Notes under the pieces: generated by a model
Databases searched by the model: none
What the model saw: only the letters and a program-made list of their open reading frames with translations
Told to the model about the DNA's origin: nothing
Part shown: one piece after another, positions 16,041 through 25,267 of the stretch
Layout of the letters: the number at the start of each line of letters is the position of its first letter
Numbering within the stretch: the stretch's first letter is position 1
Program-made: the position numbers and the translations under genes
DNA from: Ferruginibacter sp050611725
GTDB taxonomy: Bacteria > Bacteroidota > Bacteroidia > Chitinophagales > Chitinophagaceae
NCBI RefSeq assembly: GCF_050611725.1
Contig: NZ_JBODJB010000001.1
Span: 2,232,001-2,296,000, forward strand
Reading direction: 5' to 3'
Length of the DNA stretch: 64,000 nucleotides

Positions 16041-16988
16041 ATGAATAAAACAGATAAAATATACATTGCAGGTCACAATGGTTTAATGGGTAGTGCAATT
16101 TTACGATTGCTTCAACAAGAAGGGTATACAAATATTGTAGTTAAAAGTTCATCAGAACTTGACTTGAGAGATCAATTACAGGTCAAAACCTTTTTCGAAA
16201 AAGAAAAACCTCAGTATGTTTTTTTGGCTGCAGCTAAAGTTGGCGGTATTTGGGCAAATAAAACTTATCCCGGTGAATTTATTTATGACAATTTAGCGGT
16301 ACAAAATAATGTTATTCATCAGTCGCATTTGAATGGCGTTGAAAAACTATTATTTCTTGGTAGTAGTTGTATTTATCCTAAAAATGCAAAGCAGCCAATA
16401 AAGGAAGAATATTTACTGACTGATTTTCTAGAATCGACCAATGAAGCCTATGCAATTGCAAAAATTGCGGGTATCAAAATGTGCCAGGCATATCATCAAC
16501 AATATGGCAGCAGGTTTATAAGTGTTATGCCTACTAATTTATATGGTCCGGGAGATCGTTACAATCTTCAGAATTCGCATGTACTACCTGCATTGATAAG
16601 AAAGTTCCATGAGGCTAAAATTCAAAATGACGAAGCCGTAACAATATGGGGTACAGGTACACCTTCCCGTGAGTTCTTATATGTTGATGATGCTGCAAAA
16701 GCCTGTCTGTTTTTAATGGATCAATATGAAAGTCCCGAGATCATTAATATTGGTTGGGGAAAAGATAATACGATTGCTGAGCTGGCAGAATTAATAAAGA
16801 AGATTACCGGATTTTCGGGTAAACTTATTTTTGATCATTCAAAACCCGATGGCACACCACGTAAACTTTTAAACGTAGACAAAATAAATGATCTTGGTTG
16901 GAAAGCATCCATCGACTTGGAAGAAGGCATTTCAACCACATATAAAGACTTTTCTGAAAAATACGATTATTATATTAGTCGTACGTAA
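16041..16988 (+). CDS. fcl: GDP-L-fucose synthase
   Basis: This 315-residue enzyme of the short-chain dehydrogenase fold is expected to convert GDP-4-keto-6-deoxymannose to GDP-L-fucose with NADPH. The Rossmann motif GHNGLMG is at residues 11-17. The SSCIYPK motif is near 108-114, and the catalytic Y137-AIA-K141 follows. The phrase TNLYGPGD is typical of the family. It supplies activated fucose for the locus. The partner GDP-mannose 4,6-dehydratase (Gmd) is not in the window and must be encoded elsewhere if the pathway is complete. Confidence 0.93.
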   Translation: MNKTDKIYIAGHNGLMGSAILRLLQQEGYTNIVVKSSSELDLRDQLQVKTFFEKEKPQYVFLAAAKVGGIWANKTYPGEFIYDNLAVQNNVIHQSHLNGVEKLLFLGSSCIYPKNAKQPIKEEYLLTDFLESTNEAYAIAKIAGIKMCQAYHQQYGSRFISVMPTNLYGPGDRYNLQNSHVLPALIRKFHEAKIQNDEAVTIWGTGTPSREFLYVDDAAKACLFLMDQYESPEIINIGWGKDNTIAELAELIKKITGFSGKLIFDHSKPDGTPRKLLNVDKINDLGWKASIDLEEGISTTYKDFSEKYDYYISRT

Positions 16989-17022
16989 CGAACCTTAATC
17001 AGCATTTTTTTAACCTTATACT

Positions 17023-18795
17023 ATGTGTAGAATTGCCGGGATAATTAATCCTAGTGCTACACCGGAAACATTGCAATCGATGGTACGAGAAATGTGCCGG
17101 TTGCAAAAACATGGAGGCCCTGATGATGAAGGAGTATTTTCTTCTTTCGAACATGGGTTAGCGTTAGGACATCGTCGTTTATCTATTATCGATCTCTCAC
17201 AAACCGGCCATCAGCCAATGTCTTTTGCAGATGGCAGATCTCACATCAGCTATAACGGTGAGATTTATAATTACCTTGAACTAAAGCAAGAGCTAAAGAA
17301 ACTAGGTTGCATGTTTAACACACATAGCGACACGGAAGTTATTTTAGCAGCTTTTAGTACTTGGGGTACAGCTGCATTTTCCAAACTTAACGGGATGTTT
17401 GCTTTCGCACTGTTCGATCAAAAGAACGGTGAATTGTTTTTGGTTAGGGATGCCGGAGGGATAAAGCCCTTATATTATGCTGTAACAAAACAGGGGTTGG
17501 CTTTTGCTTCGGAAGTAAGAGGGTTTCAATCGGTACCATATCTTCAAACAAAAGGCAGCCACTGGCAGGTGTATCTGATGGCATATCGTCATTTACCTGA
17601 ACCAATTACCACACTTGAAGATGTAAAGCCTCTGCAAAAAGGGAGCTATCTTAAATATACCATCTCAACCGGTAAGTATAACATTGAGACTTTTCTTACG
17701 TATAAATATGTAGAATCAATATCAAACAGAGCAACAGCCATAGAATTAATTACTGACGGACTTCAAAATGCAGTAAAAAGACATTTGATAGCTGATGCCC
17801 CAATTGGTGTTTTTTTGAGTGGTGGTTTAGATTCAAGTATCATTGCTTCAGTTGCAAATGATGATAAGAAAGTTGATCTGAATACTGTTTCTATTTTTTT
17901 TAATGAAGCTGCTTATTCAGAAAAGGAATTTCAGGATCTGTTGCAAAGCAATTTAGCAGCTAATAATTTTCAATACTTATTAAATGAAAAAGATTTTCAT
18001 GAAAATTTACCAGCTATCATCAATTCAATGGATATGCCGAGTTGCGACGGGATAAACACCTGGTTCATCAGCAAATTCGCAAAAGAGAGTGGCTTAAAGG
18101 CAGTGTTATCAGGTATCGGCGGAGATGAACTATTTGGTGGCTATCCGTCTTTTGGAAGAATTGATCCAACTTTATTATTAAAAAAACTACCCGATCTGTT
18201 ATTGACATCGGGAAGATATACCGGTTTTCGTCGAATGAAGCGATTGCAATATCTTACCATTGATGGGCCTGTAGGCATGTATCTTTTCTTAAGAGGTCAG
18301 TTTGTACCCAGTGAAATTGCAAGAGAACTGAATGCGAATGAATCTGAAATATGGGAAATACTTCGAACAGATCCACAATTACCAGGCATTAATGATCTGT
18401 CAGCTAAAAATCAAGCTAGTTGGATGGAAATGAATATGTATATGCAGAATCAATTGCTGAGAGATGCTGATGTAATGAGTATGGCGCATGGTGTAGAGAT
18501 CAGGGTTCCGTTCTTAGATAAAGATTTTGTTGAACTTGCACTTAAAATAAGATCGGACATAAAATATTCCGGAAAATACGGCAAGCAAATACTGATCGAT
18601 GCCTTTGGTAGCAGAATACCCCAACAAGTATGGCAGCGACCAAAAATGGGTTTTGCATTTCCTTTTACGGAATGGTTCATCGATAATGACTATGCAAAAC
18701 AATATTCTAAAAACCACAAGAAACTGAAAGAAGGCAAAATGCACTGGTCGCAGTTTTTAACTTTACTATTGATCGAAAATAATGTCAAGGCATAA
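17023..18795 (+). CDS. asnB: Asparagine synthase-like glutamine amidotransferase (first copy)
   Basis: The 590-residue protein has an N-terminal class II glutaminase domain with the nucleophile Cys2 (MCRIAGI) and the NGEIYNY motif. A C-terminal ATP-pyrophosphatase domain carries SGGLDSS near residue 265. Family enzymes move ammonia from glutamine to an adenylated carboxylate. In polysaccharide loci, AsnB homologues are often proposed to amidate uronic acids; that substrate is inferred here from context. The next gene overlaps its end by 14 bases, indicating translational coupling. A second, shorter AsnB-like gene follows three genes later. Confidence 0.88.
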   Translation: MCRIAGIINPSATPETLQSMVREMCRLQKHGGPDDEGVFSSFEHGLALGHRRLSIIDLSQTGHQPMSFADGRSHISYNGEIYNYLELKQELKKLGCMFNTHSDTEVILAAFSTWGTAAFSKLNGMFAFALFDQKNGELFLVRDAGGIKPLYYAVTKQGLAFASEVRGFQSVPYLQTKGSHWQVYLMAYRHLPEPITTLEDVKPLQKGSYLKYTISTGKYNIETFLTYKYVESISNRATAIELITDGLQNAVKRHLIADAPIGVFLSGGLDSSIIASVANDDKKVDLNTVSIFFNEAAYSEKEFQDLLQSNLAANNFQYLLNEKDFHENLPAIINSMDMPSCDGINTWFISKFAKESGLKAVLSGIGGDELFGGYPSFGRIDPTLLLKKLPDLLLTSGRYTGFRRMKRLQYLTIDGPVGMYLFLRGQFVPSEIARELNANESEIWEILRTDPQLPGINDLSAKNQASWMEMNMYMQNQLLRDADVMSMAHGVEIRVPFLDKDFVELALKIRSDIKYSGKYGKQILIDAFGSRIPQQVWQRPKMGFAFPFTEWFIDNDYAKQYSKNHKKLKEGKMHWSQFLTLLLIENNVKA

Positions 18796-19927
18796 TTATA
18801 ATTCTGTACTTTTTCTTACACTGAAAGTATTTTCTGCTACCGGCGGTATTGAAAAAGTAAACCGGATAGTTGGAAGGGCAATTCATTCTATCGGTCTTGA
18901 ATCGGGCAATAAAGCGAAAGTTTATTCCATGTATGATGAGGTTGCTGATACAGATGAGAAATATTTTCCTAAGCAGATATTTAAAGGCTTTGGATCAAAC
19001 AGATTAAAGTTTGTGCAGAAAAGTGTTCAGCAAGGAAAAAAAAGTGATGTTGTAATACTCAGTCATATCAATCTATTATCAGTAGGCTATTCAATTAAAT
19101 TATTATCGCCATCTACTAAACTGATTCTGATAACACATGGTATTGAGGTTTGGAAACCTTTTTCTGCTTTTAAGAAAAAGATGTTTTTAAAATGTGATCT
19201 TATTTTGCCGGTTAGCAAGTATACCAAAAACAAATTGATGGAGCTCAATGATATTCCGGAAGAAAAGTTTTTTGTACTGAACAATTGTCTTGATCCTTTT
19301 TTACCGGAACCCGTAAAAGGAGCAAAATCTAATGAGTTGTTAAGTAAGTATGGTTTCACTAACGAGCATAAAATTTTACTCACTCTAACCAGATTAGCAT
19401 CAGGAGAAAGATATAAGGGTTATGATCATGTGCTTCGATCATTAAAAAAACTCATCCCTGAAAATCCATTACTGCGTTATTTGATCATTGGCAAGTATGA
19501 TGCAATTGAAAAGAAAAGATTAGATACACTGATAAAAGAATTGAACATTGAAAAATATGTTGTTTTTGCAGGCTTTGTTCCCGATGAAGCAATAGCAGAA
19601 CATTTCAATCTGGCCGATGTATATGTAATGCCGAGTAAAAAAGAAGGTTTTGGAATTGTATTTATCGAGGCCATGTATTACGGTAAGCCCGTGATTGCCG
19701 GTAATAAAGATGGATCTGTGGATGCTTTGGCAGGTGGTGATTTTGGCTTATTGGTAGATCCGGATGATGAGGTAGAAATAATGAATGCCATAAAAAAAGT
19801 GGTAGCCAATACTCAAGCATACATTCCCGATCACCAAGAGTTTATGAATAAGTTCAGCTTTCCTGTGTATAAGGAAAAGCTTGTGCATTTATTATCGTCA
19901 AAAAATACAATAGAACTAACGGTATAA
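18782..19927 (+). CDS. GT4-family glycosyltransferase
   Basis: This 381-residue GT-B fold glycosyltransferase has an N-terminal acceptor half (KVFSATGGIEKVNR near the start) and a C-terminal nucleotide-sugar half. The latter contains the family phrase PSKKEGFGIVFIEAMYYGKP around residues 283-302, including the E-x7-E type motif. It probably adds one sugar to the lipid-linked repeat unit on the cytoplasmic side; donor and linkage cannot be read from sequence. It overlaps the preceding amidotransferase gene and is 9 bases ahead of the transporter genes. Confidence 0.88.
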   Translation: MSRHNYNSVLFLTLKVFSATGGIEKVNRIVGRAIHSIGLESGNKAKVYSMYDEVADTDEKYFPKQIFKGFGSNRLKFVQKSVQQGKKSDVVILSHINLLSVGYSIKLLSPSTKLILITHGIEVWKPFSAFKKKMFLKCDLILPVSKYTKNKLMELNDIPEEKFFVLNNCLDPFLPEPVKGAKSNELLSKYGFTNEHKILLTLTRLASGERYKGYDHVLRSLKKLIPENPLLRYLIIGKYDAIEKKRLDTLIKELNIEKYVVFAGFVPDEAIAEHFNLADVYVMPSKKEGFGIVFIEAMYYGKPVIAGNKDGSVDALAGGDFGLLVDPDDEVEIMNAIKKVVANTQAYIPDHQEFMNKFSFPVYKEKLVHLLSSKNTIELTV

Positions 19928-19936
19928 AATTTACTA

Positions 19937-20812
19937 ATGCAAAATAAGGAAGCAAATACTATAAGTCAAGATCAGTGGGATATAAGCATTGAACCCAAGA
20001 CTGCAATGTTTAACTTAAACTTAAAAGAACTCTGGCGTTATAAAGACCTAATGTGGCTTTTTGTAAAACGAGATTTTAGTGCACAATACAAACAGACAAT
20101 ACTTGGCCCGTTATGGCATTTTATTCAACCGCTATTTACTACAATTGTATTCTTGGTAGTATTTGGTCAGATCGCTAAAATTCCAATTCCGAAAAACATT
20201 GCACCTGCTGTGTTCTATATGAGTGGGATAACAATTTGGAATTATTTTACAAGTTGCTTAACCGGAACTTCTAATACTTTTGTTGCAAATGCAGCCATCT
20301 TTGGTAAAGTATATTTCCCCCGTCTGGTAATACCTGTTTCCGTTGTACTATCCAATATTGTAAAATTCAGTATTCAGTTCTTGCTTCTGCTTTTAGTAAT
20401 GGGGTATTATGGAATTAAGACCGGCAACTTTTATATTGGCTGGACTTGGTTATTAATTCCGGTTCTTGTTGTAATGATGGCCTTAATGGGCTTAGGCTTT
20501 GGAATTATCATTTCTTCTCTAACAACTAAATACAGAGATTTTACAGTATTGATCGGATTTGCAATTCAATTGCTGATGTATGCTACTCCGGTAATTTATC
20601 CATTAGAATATTTTAACAACTCAAAATATAAACCATTTATAGAATGGAATCCGTTAACACCGATTATTGAAGCTTTCAGGTATGCGGTTTTAGGCGAGGG
20701 TACATTTACAATAACTAGTCTCTTGTATAGTAGTAGCTTCATACTTGTAAGTGTATTTTTTGGTAGCATGATTTTTACCAAGGTTGAAAAAAGCTTTATG
20801 GATACGGTGTAA
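19937..20812 (+). CDS. wzm: ABC-2 type polysaccharide transporter permease (Wzm-like)
   Basis: The 291-residue inner-membrane permease has about six hydrophobic segments after a cytoplasmic N-terminus. The family phrase YKQTILGPLWHFIQPL occurs before the first membrane segment. It pairs with the ATPase encoded 36 bases downstream. Known Wzm/Wzt pairs export undecaprenyl-linked glycans such as O-antigens and teichoic acids across the inner membrane. Its presence together with a Wza/Wzc pair and a Wzy-like protein is a mixed set of export components. Confidence 0.93.
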   Translation: MQNKEANTISQDQWDISIEPKTAMFNLNLKELWRYKDLMWLFVKRDFSAQYKQTILGPLWHFIQPLFTTIVFLVVFGQIAKIPIPKNIAPAVFYMSGITIWNYFTSCLTGTSNTFVANAAIFGKVYFPRLVIPVSVVLSNIVKFSIQFLLLLLVMGYYGIKTGNFYIGWTWLLIPVLVVMMALMGLGFGIIISSLTTKYRDFTVLIGFAIQLLMYATPVIYPLEYFNNSKYKPFIEWNPLTPIIEAFRYAVLGEGTFTITSLLYSSSFILVSVFFGSMIFTKVEKSFMDTV

Positions 20813-20848
20813 CTGTCTATATAATTAATTTATAAACGAAAAGAAAGT

Positions 20849-22105
20849 ATGTCTGTTGTAATAAAAGTCGAAGATGTTTCAAAACAATACCGATTAGGAC
20901 AGGTCGGCACAGGTTCGCTGAATCATGATCTTAATCGGTGGTGGCATAGCATCAGAGGTAAAGAAGATCCATATTTAAAGATCGGGGAGGAAAATAATAG
21001 AGCAAAAAAAGGTGTGAGTGAATATGTATGGAGCCTGAAAGACATTAATTTTGAAATTGAAAAAGGTGATGCCGTAGGTATTATCGGCCGAAACGGAGCA
21101 GGAAAAAGTACTTTATTAAAACTGTTAAGCAGAGTTACAAGTCCAACAACAGGATCAATAAAAGCAAAAGGCCGTATAGCAAGTTTGCTTGAAGTTGGTA
21201 CAGGTTTTCATCCGGAATTGACCGGCAGAGAGAATATCTTTTTGAACGGCGCCATTCTAGGGATGAGAAAAAAAGAAATCGAAAGAAAACTTGATCAGAT
21301 TGTTGACTTCAGTGGCGTTGAAAGATATATAGATACCCCTGTAAAAAGATATAGTAGTGGTATGTATGTTCGTTTAGCCTTTGCCGTTGCTGCACATCTC
21401 GAGAGTGAAATATTAATTGTAGATGAGGTGCTGGCTGTAGGCGATGCAGAATTTCAAAAGAAATGTTTGGGAAAAATGGGAGAGGTGAGTAAAGGTGAAG
21501 GAAGAACAATATTATTTGTAAGTCATAATCTTGGAAGTATACAAAGTCTTTGTACAAAAGGAATGGTATTACATTATGGCAATCTAATGTTCAACGGACA
21601 AATAGAAGACGCTTTGGTGACCTATCAAAAACTCTTCATGGAAACTAAAGTTGAATTTGAGCCTGTGAAGACTGCAAAATTTCATTTGAACCGATTAGAG
21701 GTTGTAAAAAAATCAGATGTCGCTTCTTTCAAAATGGATGAAGACATAGAAATATTGGTATCTTATGAATTGCCATTGCAATTGGAAAGCATTCAATGTG
21801 TTGTTCATTTGTGGGCTCTGAATGGCGTTCATGTCTTATCGTCTTCCGACATTGATATTCCAAGGGACACCAATATCAGAAAAAAAGGCGAATACACATA
21901 TGTGGTTAGAATACCAAAAGGAATACTTGCGCCTAATCATTATCGTGTAACATTTGCAGTAGGTATACCTAATCTAGAATTGATACTTGAAACATCCACC
22001 GGTCCTGATTTTGAAGTCATTGATGCCGGGTCATACGCAGCTACCTGGAGTAAGGCTAGAAGAGATGTTGTAATTGGAACATTGTTAAACTGGGAAAACA
22101 AATAA
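20849..22105 (+). CDS. wzt: ABC transporter ATPase with C-terminal glycan-binding domain (Wzt-like)
   Basis: The 418-residue protein has an N-terminal nucleotide-binding domain with Walker A GRNGAGKST near residues 81-89. The signature region YSSGMYVRLAFA is near 168-179, the Walker B region is LIVDEVLAVGD, and the switch is SHNL. About 140 extra residues at the C-terminus (from about 275) match the size and beta-rich character of the Wzt C-terminal domain. In known systems that domain recognises the chain-end modification of the exported glycan. The stop is followed two bases later by the next start. Confidence 0.93.
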   Translation: MSVVIKVEDVSKQYRLGQVGTGSLNHDLNRWWHSIRGKEDPYLKIGEENNRAKKGVSEYVWSLKDINFEIEKGDAVGIIGRNGAGKSTLLKLLSRVTSPTTGSIKAKGRIASLLEVGTGFHPELTGRENIFLNGAILGMRKKEIERKLDQIVDFSGVERYIDTPVKRYSSGMYVRLAFAVAAHLESEILIVDEVLAVGDAEFQKKCLGKMGEVSKGEGRTILFVSHNLGSIQSLCTKGMVLHYGNLMFNGQIEDALVTYQKLFMETKVEFEPVKTAKFHLNRLEVVKKSDVASFKMDEDIEILVSYELPLQLESIQCVVHLWALNGVHVLSSSDIDIPRDTNIRKKGEYTYVVRIPKGILAPNHYRVTFAVGIPNLELILETSTGPDFEVIDAGSYAATWSKARRDVVIGTLLNWENK

Positions 22106-22107
22106 TT

Positions 22108-23649
22108 ATGTGCGGAATTCTTTTTGCTCAAGGCAAAAAAATAAATAAGAACAATTTTTCTACTGCTTTAGAATGTATGCATCACCGTGGCCCCGATGCT
22201 ACAGGCTACCATGTAGATAATGAAAGATATTTCGGGCAAAAACGCCTTAAGATACTTGACCTAAGTGATGAGAGCAATCAGCCATTTTATGATTCCACAA
22301 AAACAAGTTGTATCATTTTCAATGGAGAGATTTATAACTATCGGGAGCTAGCTATCAAGCATAATATTCATTTAAGAACATCATCTGATACAGAATTATT
22401 AATTGAGCTTTATCTGCTTAAAGGCGAAGCAATGTTGAATGAATTAAACGGTATGTTTGCCTTTATTATTTACAATACAATAACGCATGATATTTTTGCG
22501 GCTAGAGATAGACTAGGAGTAAAGCCATTGTTTTATTATCATGAAAATGATCTGCTTATTTTCAGTAGCGAAGTATCATCAATACTTTCACTAACGGATA
22601 GTGCAGAACCGGACGAAATAGCGATCAGACAATACAAAAAATTAAGAGGGTTTTATAATAACAGAACTATATATAAAAAGATATCTCAATTCCCATCTGC
22701 CAGCTTTTCAAAGAACGGAAAAATAAGTAAATATTGGGATGTAGATTTTTCTCCAAAAGAACCACCGACAGATGAAGAGCTTAAAGAGCTCGTTGAATCG
22801 TCTATCCGTTATCGATTGATATCTGACGTGAGTGTCGGAAGTTTCTTGAGTGGAGGGTTAGACAGTAGCATTGTTGCTACATTAGCGCATAAACCGGATA
22901 CTTGGACAATAGGGTTTGAAGATAACAATGAGTTTGAATACGCAAGGATCGTTAGCGAAAAAATACATAGTAAACACAGAGAAATTCCAATCAGTAATAA
23001 AGAGTTTTTGGAGATTGCTAAATTTATGATCCAAAAACGCAAAGAACCGCTTTGTGTACCTAATGAGGTTTTGATTTATAAAATGTCTCTTGCAGTAAAA
23101 GAATTCAATACAGTTATTCTTTGTGGAGAAGGAGCAGATGAATTGTTCTTCGGCTATGATCGTATTTTCAGATGGGCCAATGAAAACAAATGGGATCTTA
23201 GAGGGTTTGATCAGTTCTATAGCTATGGGAAACATCAAGACGATGAAATATTGGAAGATGTTTTATCTCCATACACATCCAGATATACGAATGCAATAGA
23301 TATTGTAGCTTCTTTTTTTCAGACAGCACATTTGCAAAATTTATTAAAGCGTTTAGATCACTCAAGTATGTTAGCTAGTATCGAAGGAAGGGAGCCCTTT
23401 GTTGACTACAGACTAATTGAGCGAATGAGTGGAGTTCCGTTCGATTATAAAATGAAAAACGGAATAGTGAAGGATCCTTTGAAACGTATTTTCAGCGATA
23501 TACTTCCTGATGAAGTTGTTAATCGTAAAAAAGTAGGCTTCCCCGTAAATCTTAAAAATGTTTTCGCCGAATATATGCCTGAATCAACTCAAGATGCAAA
23601 TTTTGATGTATGGTTTGACTTTAATTTAAAAACTCTTTTCAATTCTTAA
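22108..23649 (+). CDS. asnB: Asparagine synthase-like glutamine amidotransferase (second copy)
   Basis: The 513-residue AsnB homologue has Cys2 (MCGILFAQG), NGEIYNY in the glutaminase domain and SGGLDSS near residue 249 in the synthase domain. It is about 80 residues shorter than the copy at 17023-18795 and clearly diverged from it, so the two probably act on different carboxylates. It sits two bases after the Wzt-like gene and three bases before the cytidylyltransferase gene. A role in glycan amidation is inferred from the neighbourhood; true asparagine synthesis cannot be excluded. Confidence 0.87.
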   Translation: MCGILFAQGKKINKNNFSTALECMHHRGPDATGYHVDNERYFGQKRLKILDLSDESNQPFYDSTKTSCIIFNGEIYNYRELAIKHNIHLRTSSDTELLIELYLLKGEAMLNELNGMFAFIIYNTITHDIFAARDRLGVKPLFYYHENDLLIFSSEVSSILSLTDSAEPDEIAIRQYKKLRGFYNNRTIYKKISQFPSASFSKNGKISKYWDVDFSPKEPPTDEELKELVESSIRYRLISDVSVGSFLSGGLDSSIVATLAHKPDTWTIGFEDNNEFEYARIVSEKIHSKHREIPISNKEFLEIAKFMIQKRKEPLCVPNEVLIYKMSLAVKEFNTVILCGEGADELFFGYDRIFRWANENKWDLRGFDQFYSYGKHQDDEILEDVLSPYTSRYTNAIDIVASFFQTAHLQNLLKRLDHSSMLASIEGREPFVDYRLIERMSGVPFDYKMKNGIVKDPLKRIFSDILPDEVVNRKKVGFPVNLKNVFAEYMPESTQDANFDVWFDFNLKTLFNS

Positions 23650-23652
23650 AAT

Positions 23653-24069
23653 ATGACTATCGGTTATACAAGCGGTGTTTTTGATCTGTTTCATATCGGA
23701 CACCTTAACTTATTGCGAAATGCAAAAAAGATGTGCGACAAACTAATTGTTGGCGTCTCAACAGATGAATTGGTTGCATATAAACATAAGCAGCCGGTTA
23801 TCCCTTTCCTTGAAAGAGTAGAGATCGTACAAAGCATTAGTTTTGTTGATGCGGTAGTAGCACAAGAAGATATGGATAAATTTAAGATGTGGCAGAAGCT
23901 TAAGTATGATGTAATGTTTGTTGGAGATGATTGGTTCAATACGCCTAAATGGCAAGATTTAGATAAACAGTTCAATGATGTAGGGGTAAGAATTATTTAT
24001 TTCCCTTACACCAAAGGAACTTCTTCAACGATTATTAATACAACCTTACAAAATCTCAGAGATAAGTAG
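23653..24069 (+). CDS. tagD: Glycerol-3-phosphate cytidylyltransferase-like enzyme (TagD family)
   Basis: This small 138-residue nucleotidyltransferase has the HxGH motif (HIGH at residues 14-17) and a C-terminal GTSST phrase corresponding to the RTxGISTT signature of cytidylyltransferases. The length matches TagD/GCT, which makes CDP-glycerol from CTP and glycerol-3-phosphate. The gene directly after it encodes a CDP-glycerol glycerophosphotransferase-like protein, which strongly supports this substrate. A related alcohol phosphate cannot be ruled out. Confidence 0.85.
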   Translation: MTIGYTSGVFDLFHIGHLNLLRNAKKMCDKLIVGVSTDELVAYKHKQPVIPFLERVEIVQSISFVDAVVAQEDMDKFKMWQKLKYDVMFVGDDWFNTPKWQDLDKQFNDVGVRIIYFPYTKGTSSTIINTTLQNLRDK

Positions 24070-24073
24070 TTTC

Positions 24074-25237
24074 ATGTCTTTTCGCCTTCGTTTTTTTCTT
24101 TACTGCATTAAACTTCTGAAAAAGGGATATACCTTTTTTACCGGTAAACAGATATGGATTTTTACATCTTGGGAAGCTAAAGTTTACTCAGATAATCCAA
24201 AGTATTTATATGAATACGCATCTGTTGTTAAACGCAAATCAGTTAAAGCTATTTGGGTTACAGAAAATAAGAGTCTGTACAATGAAATGAAAAAAAGAGG
24301 AATGCCTGTTTTTTTAACAGACACACTCAGAAAAAAATATTTCATTTCAACAATGGCAGATTGCTTTTTCTTTTCAGATCTGGAGGAGCCGTTCACAAAA
24401 CGGTTAAATCCCAAAATGCTTTATGTGAATTTATGGCATGGAATGCCCATTAAACATATTGGATTTGTTGGTGCAGATGTTAAACAGGATTATATTATTG
24501 CAACTAACCCCGATAGTCAACAGGTTCTTTCAAATGCAATGGGATTACCCAAGGATAAAGTATTACTAACAGGTCAACCGAAGAATGATGGATTGTTTAC
24601 CAAAAAGAATTTGAAAGAATACCTTGGTCTCGATAAGAACAGTTATATCATTCTCTATATGCCTACCTATAGAGGAGGCTTTAACTCTTCAGCCTTTAAT
24701 AGAAATAATGCTACCGGTATCTTTCTTGAAAATAACGATGCATTGATTGCATTTAACAAGCTGCTTGAAAAAGAGAATGCCTATTTTGTTATCAAACCAC
24801 ATCTTCGAAATAAGTTTGATGTCGATTTAGGATCAAGGTTTTTAATCCTGGATGACTTTAAAGATCTTGTAGCAGAATTTGAGAACTACGAAATAATGGG
24901 GAATGCTGATATGTTGGTCAGTGACTATTCAAGCATAATTTTAGATTATTTCGTTACTAATCGCCCCATATTGTTTTATACGCCGGATTTTGATGCGTAT
25001 TCATCAACACAAAAACTGTCCTATAATTATACAACGATCTCTTCAGGAGAGCAGTGTTTTGATCAGGACGCCTTATTTAACCGTATCAATTTTTATTTGC
25101 AGAATAGAACCTTTTTACCTAAAGGCTATCAAGCAATCAAAGAAATGTTCAATCTTCATGTTGATGCTAAAAATTGTGAAAGGGTATTCGATACATTTTT
25201 TTCAGTTGTAAAAAAATCAATAGCACAGAATAGATAA
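24074..25237 (+). CDS. CDP-glycerol glycerophosphotransferase-like protein (TagB/TagF family)
   Basis: The 387-residue protein has the family landmarks NLWHGMPIKHIG near residue 119, MPTYRGGF near 196 and SDYSSIILDY near 283. Such enzymes transfer glycerol-phosphate (or a related polyol phosphate) from the CDP donor to a lipid-linked glycan, as in teichoic acid synthesis. Because the donor-forming enzyme lies four bases upstream, it probably decorates or caps the repeat unit with glycerol phosphate. The single-domain size suggests a primase or decorating enzyme rather than a long polymerase. Confidence 0.85.
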   Translation: MSFRLRFFLYCIKLLKKGYTFFTGKQIWIFTSWEAKVYSDNPKYLYEYASVVKRKSVKAIWVTENKSLYNEMKKRGMPVFLTDTLRKKYFISTMADCFFFSDLEEPFTKRLNPKMLYVNLWHGMPIKHIGFVGADVKQDYIIATNPDSQQVLSNAMGLPKDKVLLTGQPKNDGLFTKKNLKEYLGLDKNSYIILYMPTYRGGFNSSAFNRNNATGIFLENNDALIAFNKLLEKENAYFVIKPHLRNKFDVDLGSRFLILDDFKDLVAEFENYEIMGNADMLVSDYSSIILDYFVTNRPILFYTPDFDAYSSTQKLSYNYTTISSGEQCFDQDALFNRINFYLQNRTFLPKGYQAIKEMFNLHVDAKNCERVFDTFFSVVKKSIAQNR

Positions 25238-25267
25238 AAGTTATTTAGTTCATGTCGCTTCTCAAAT

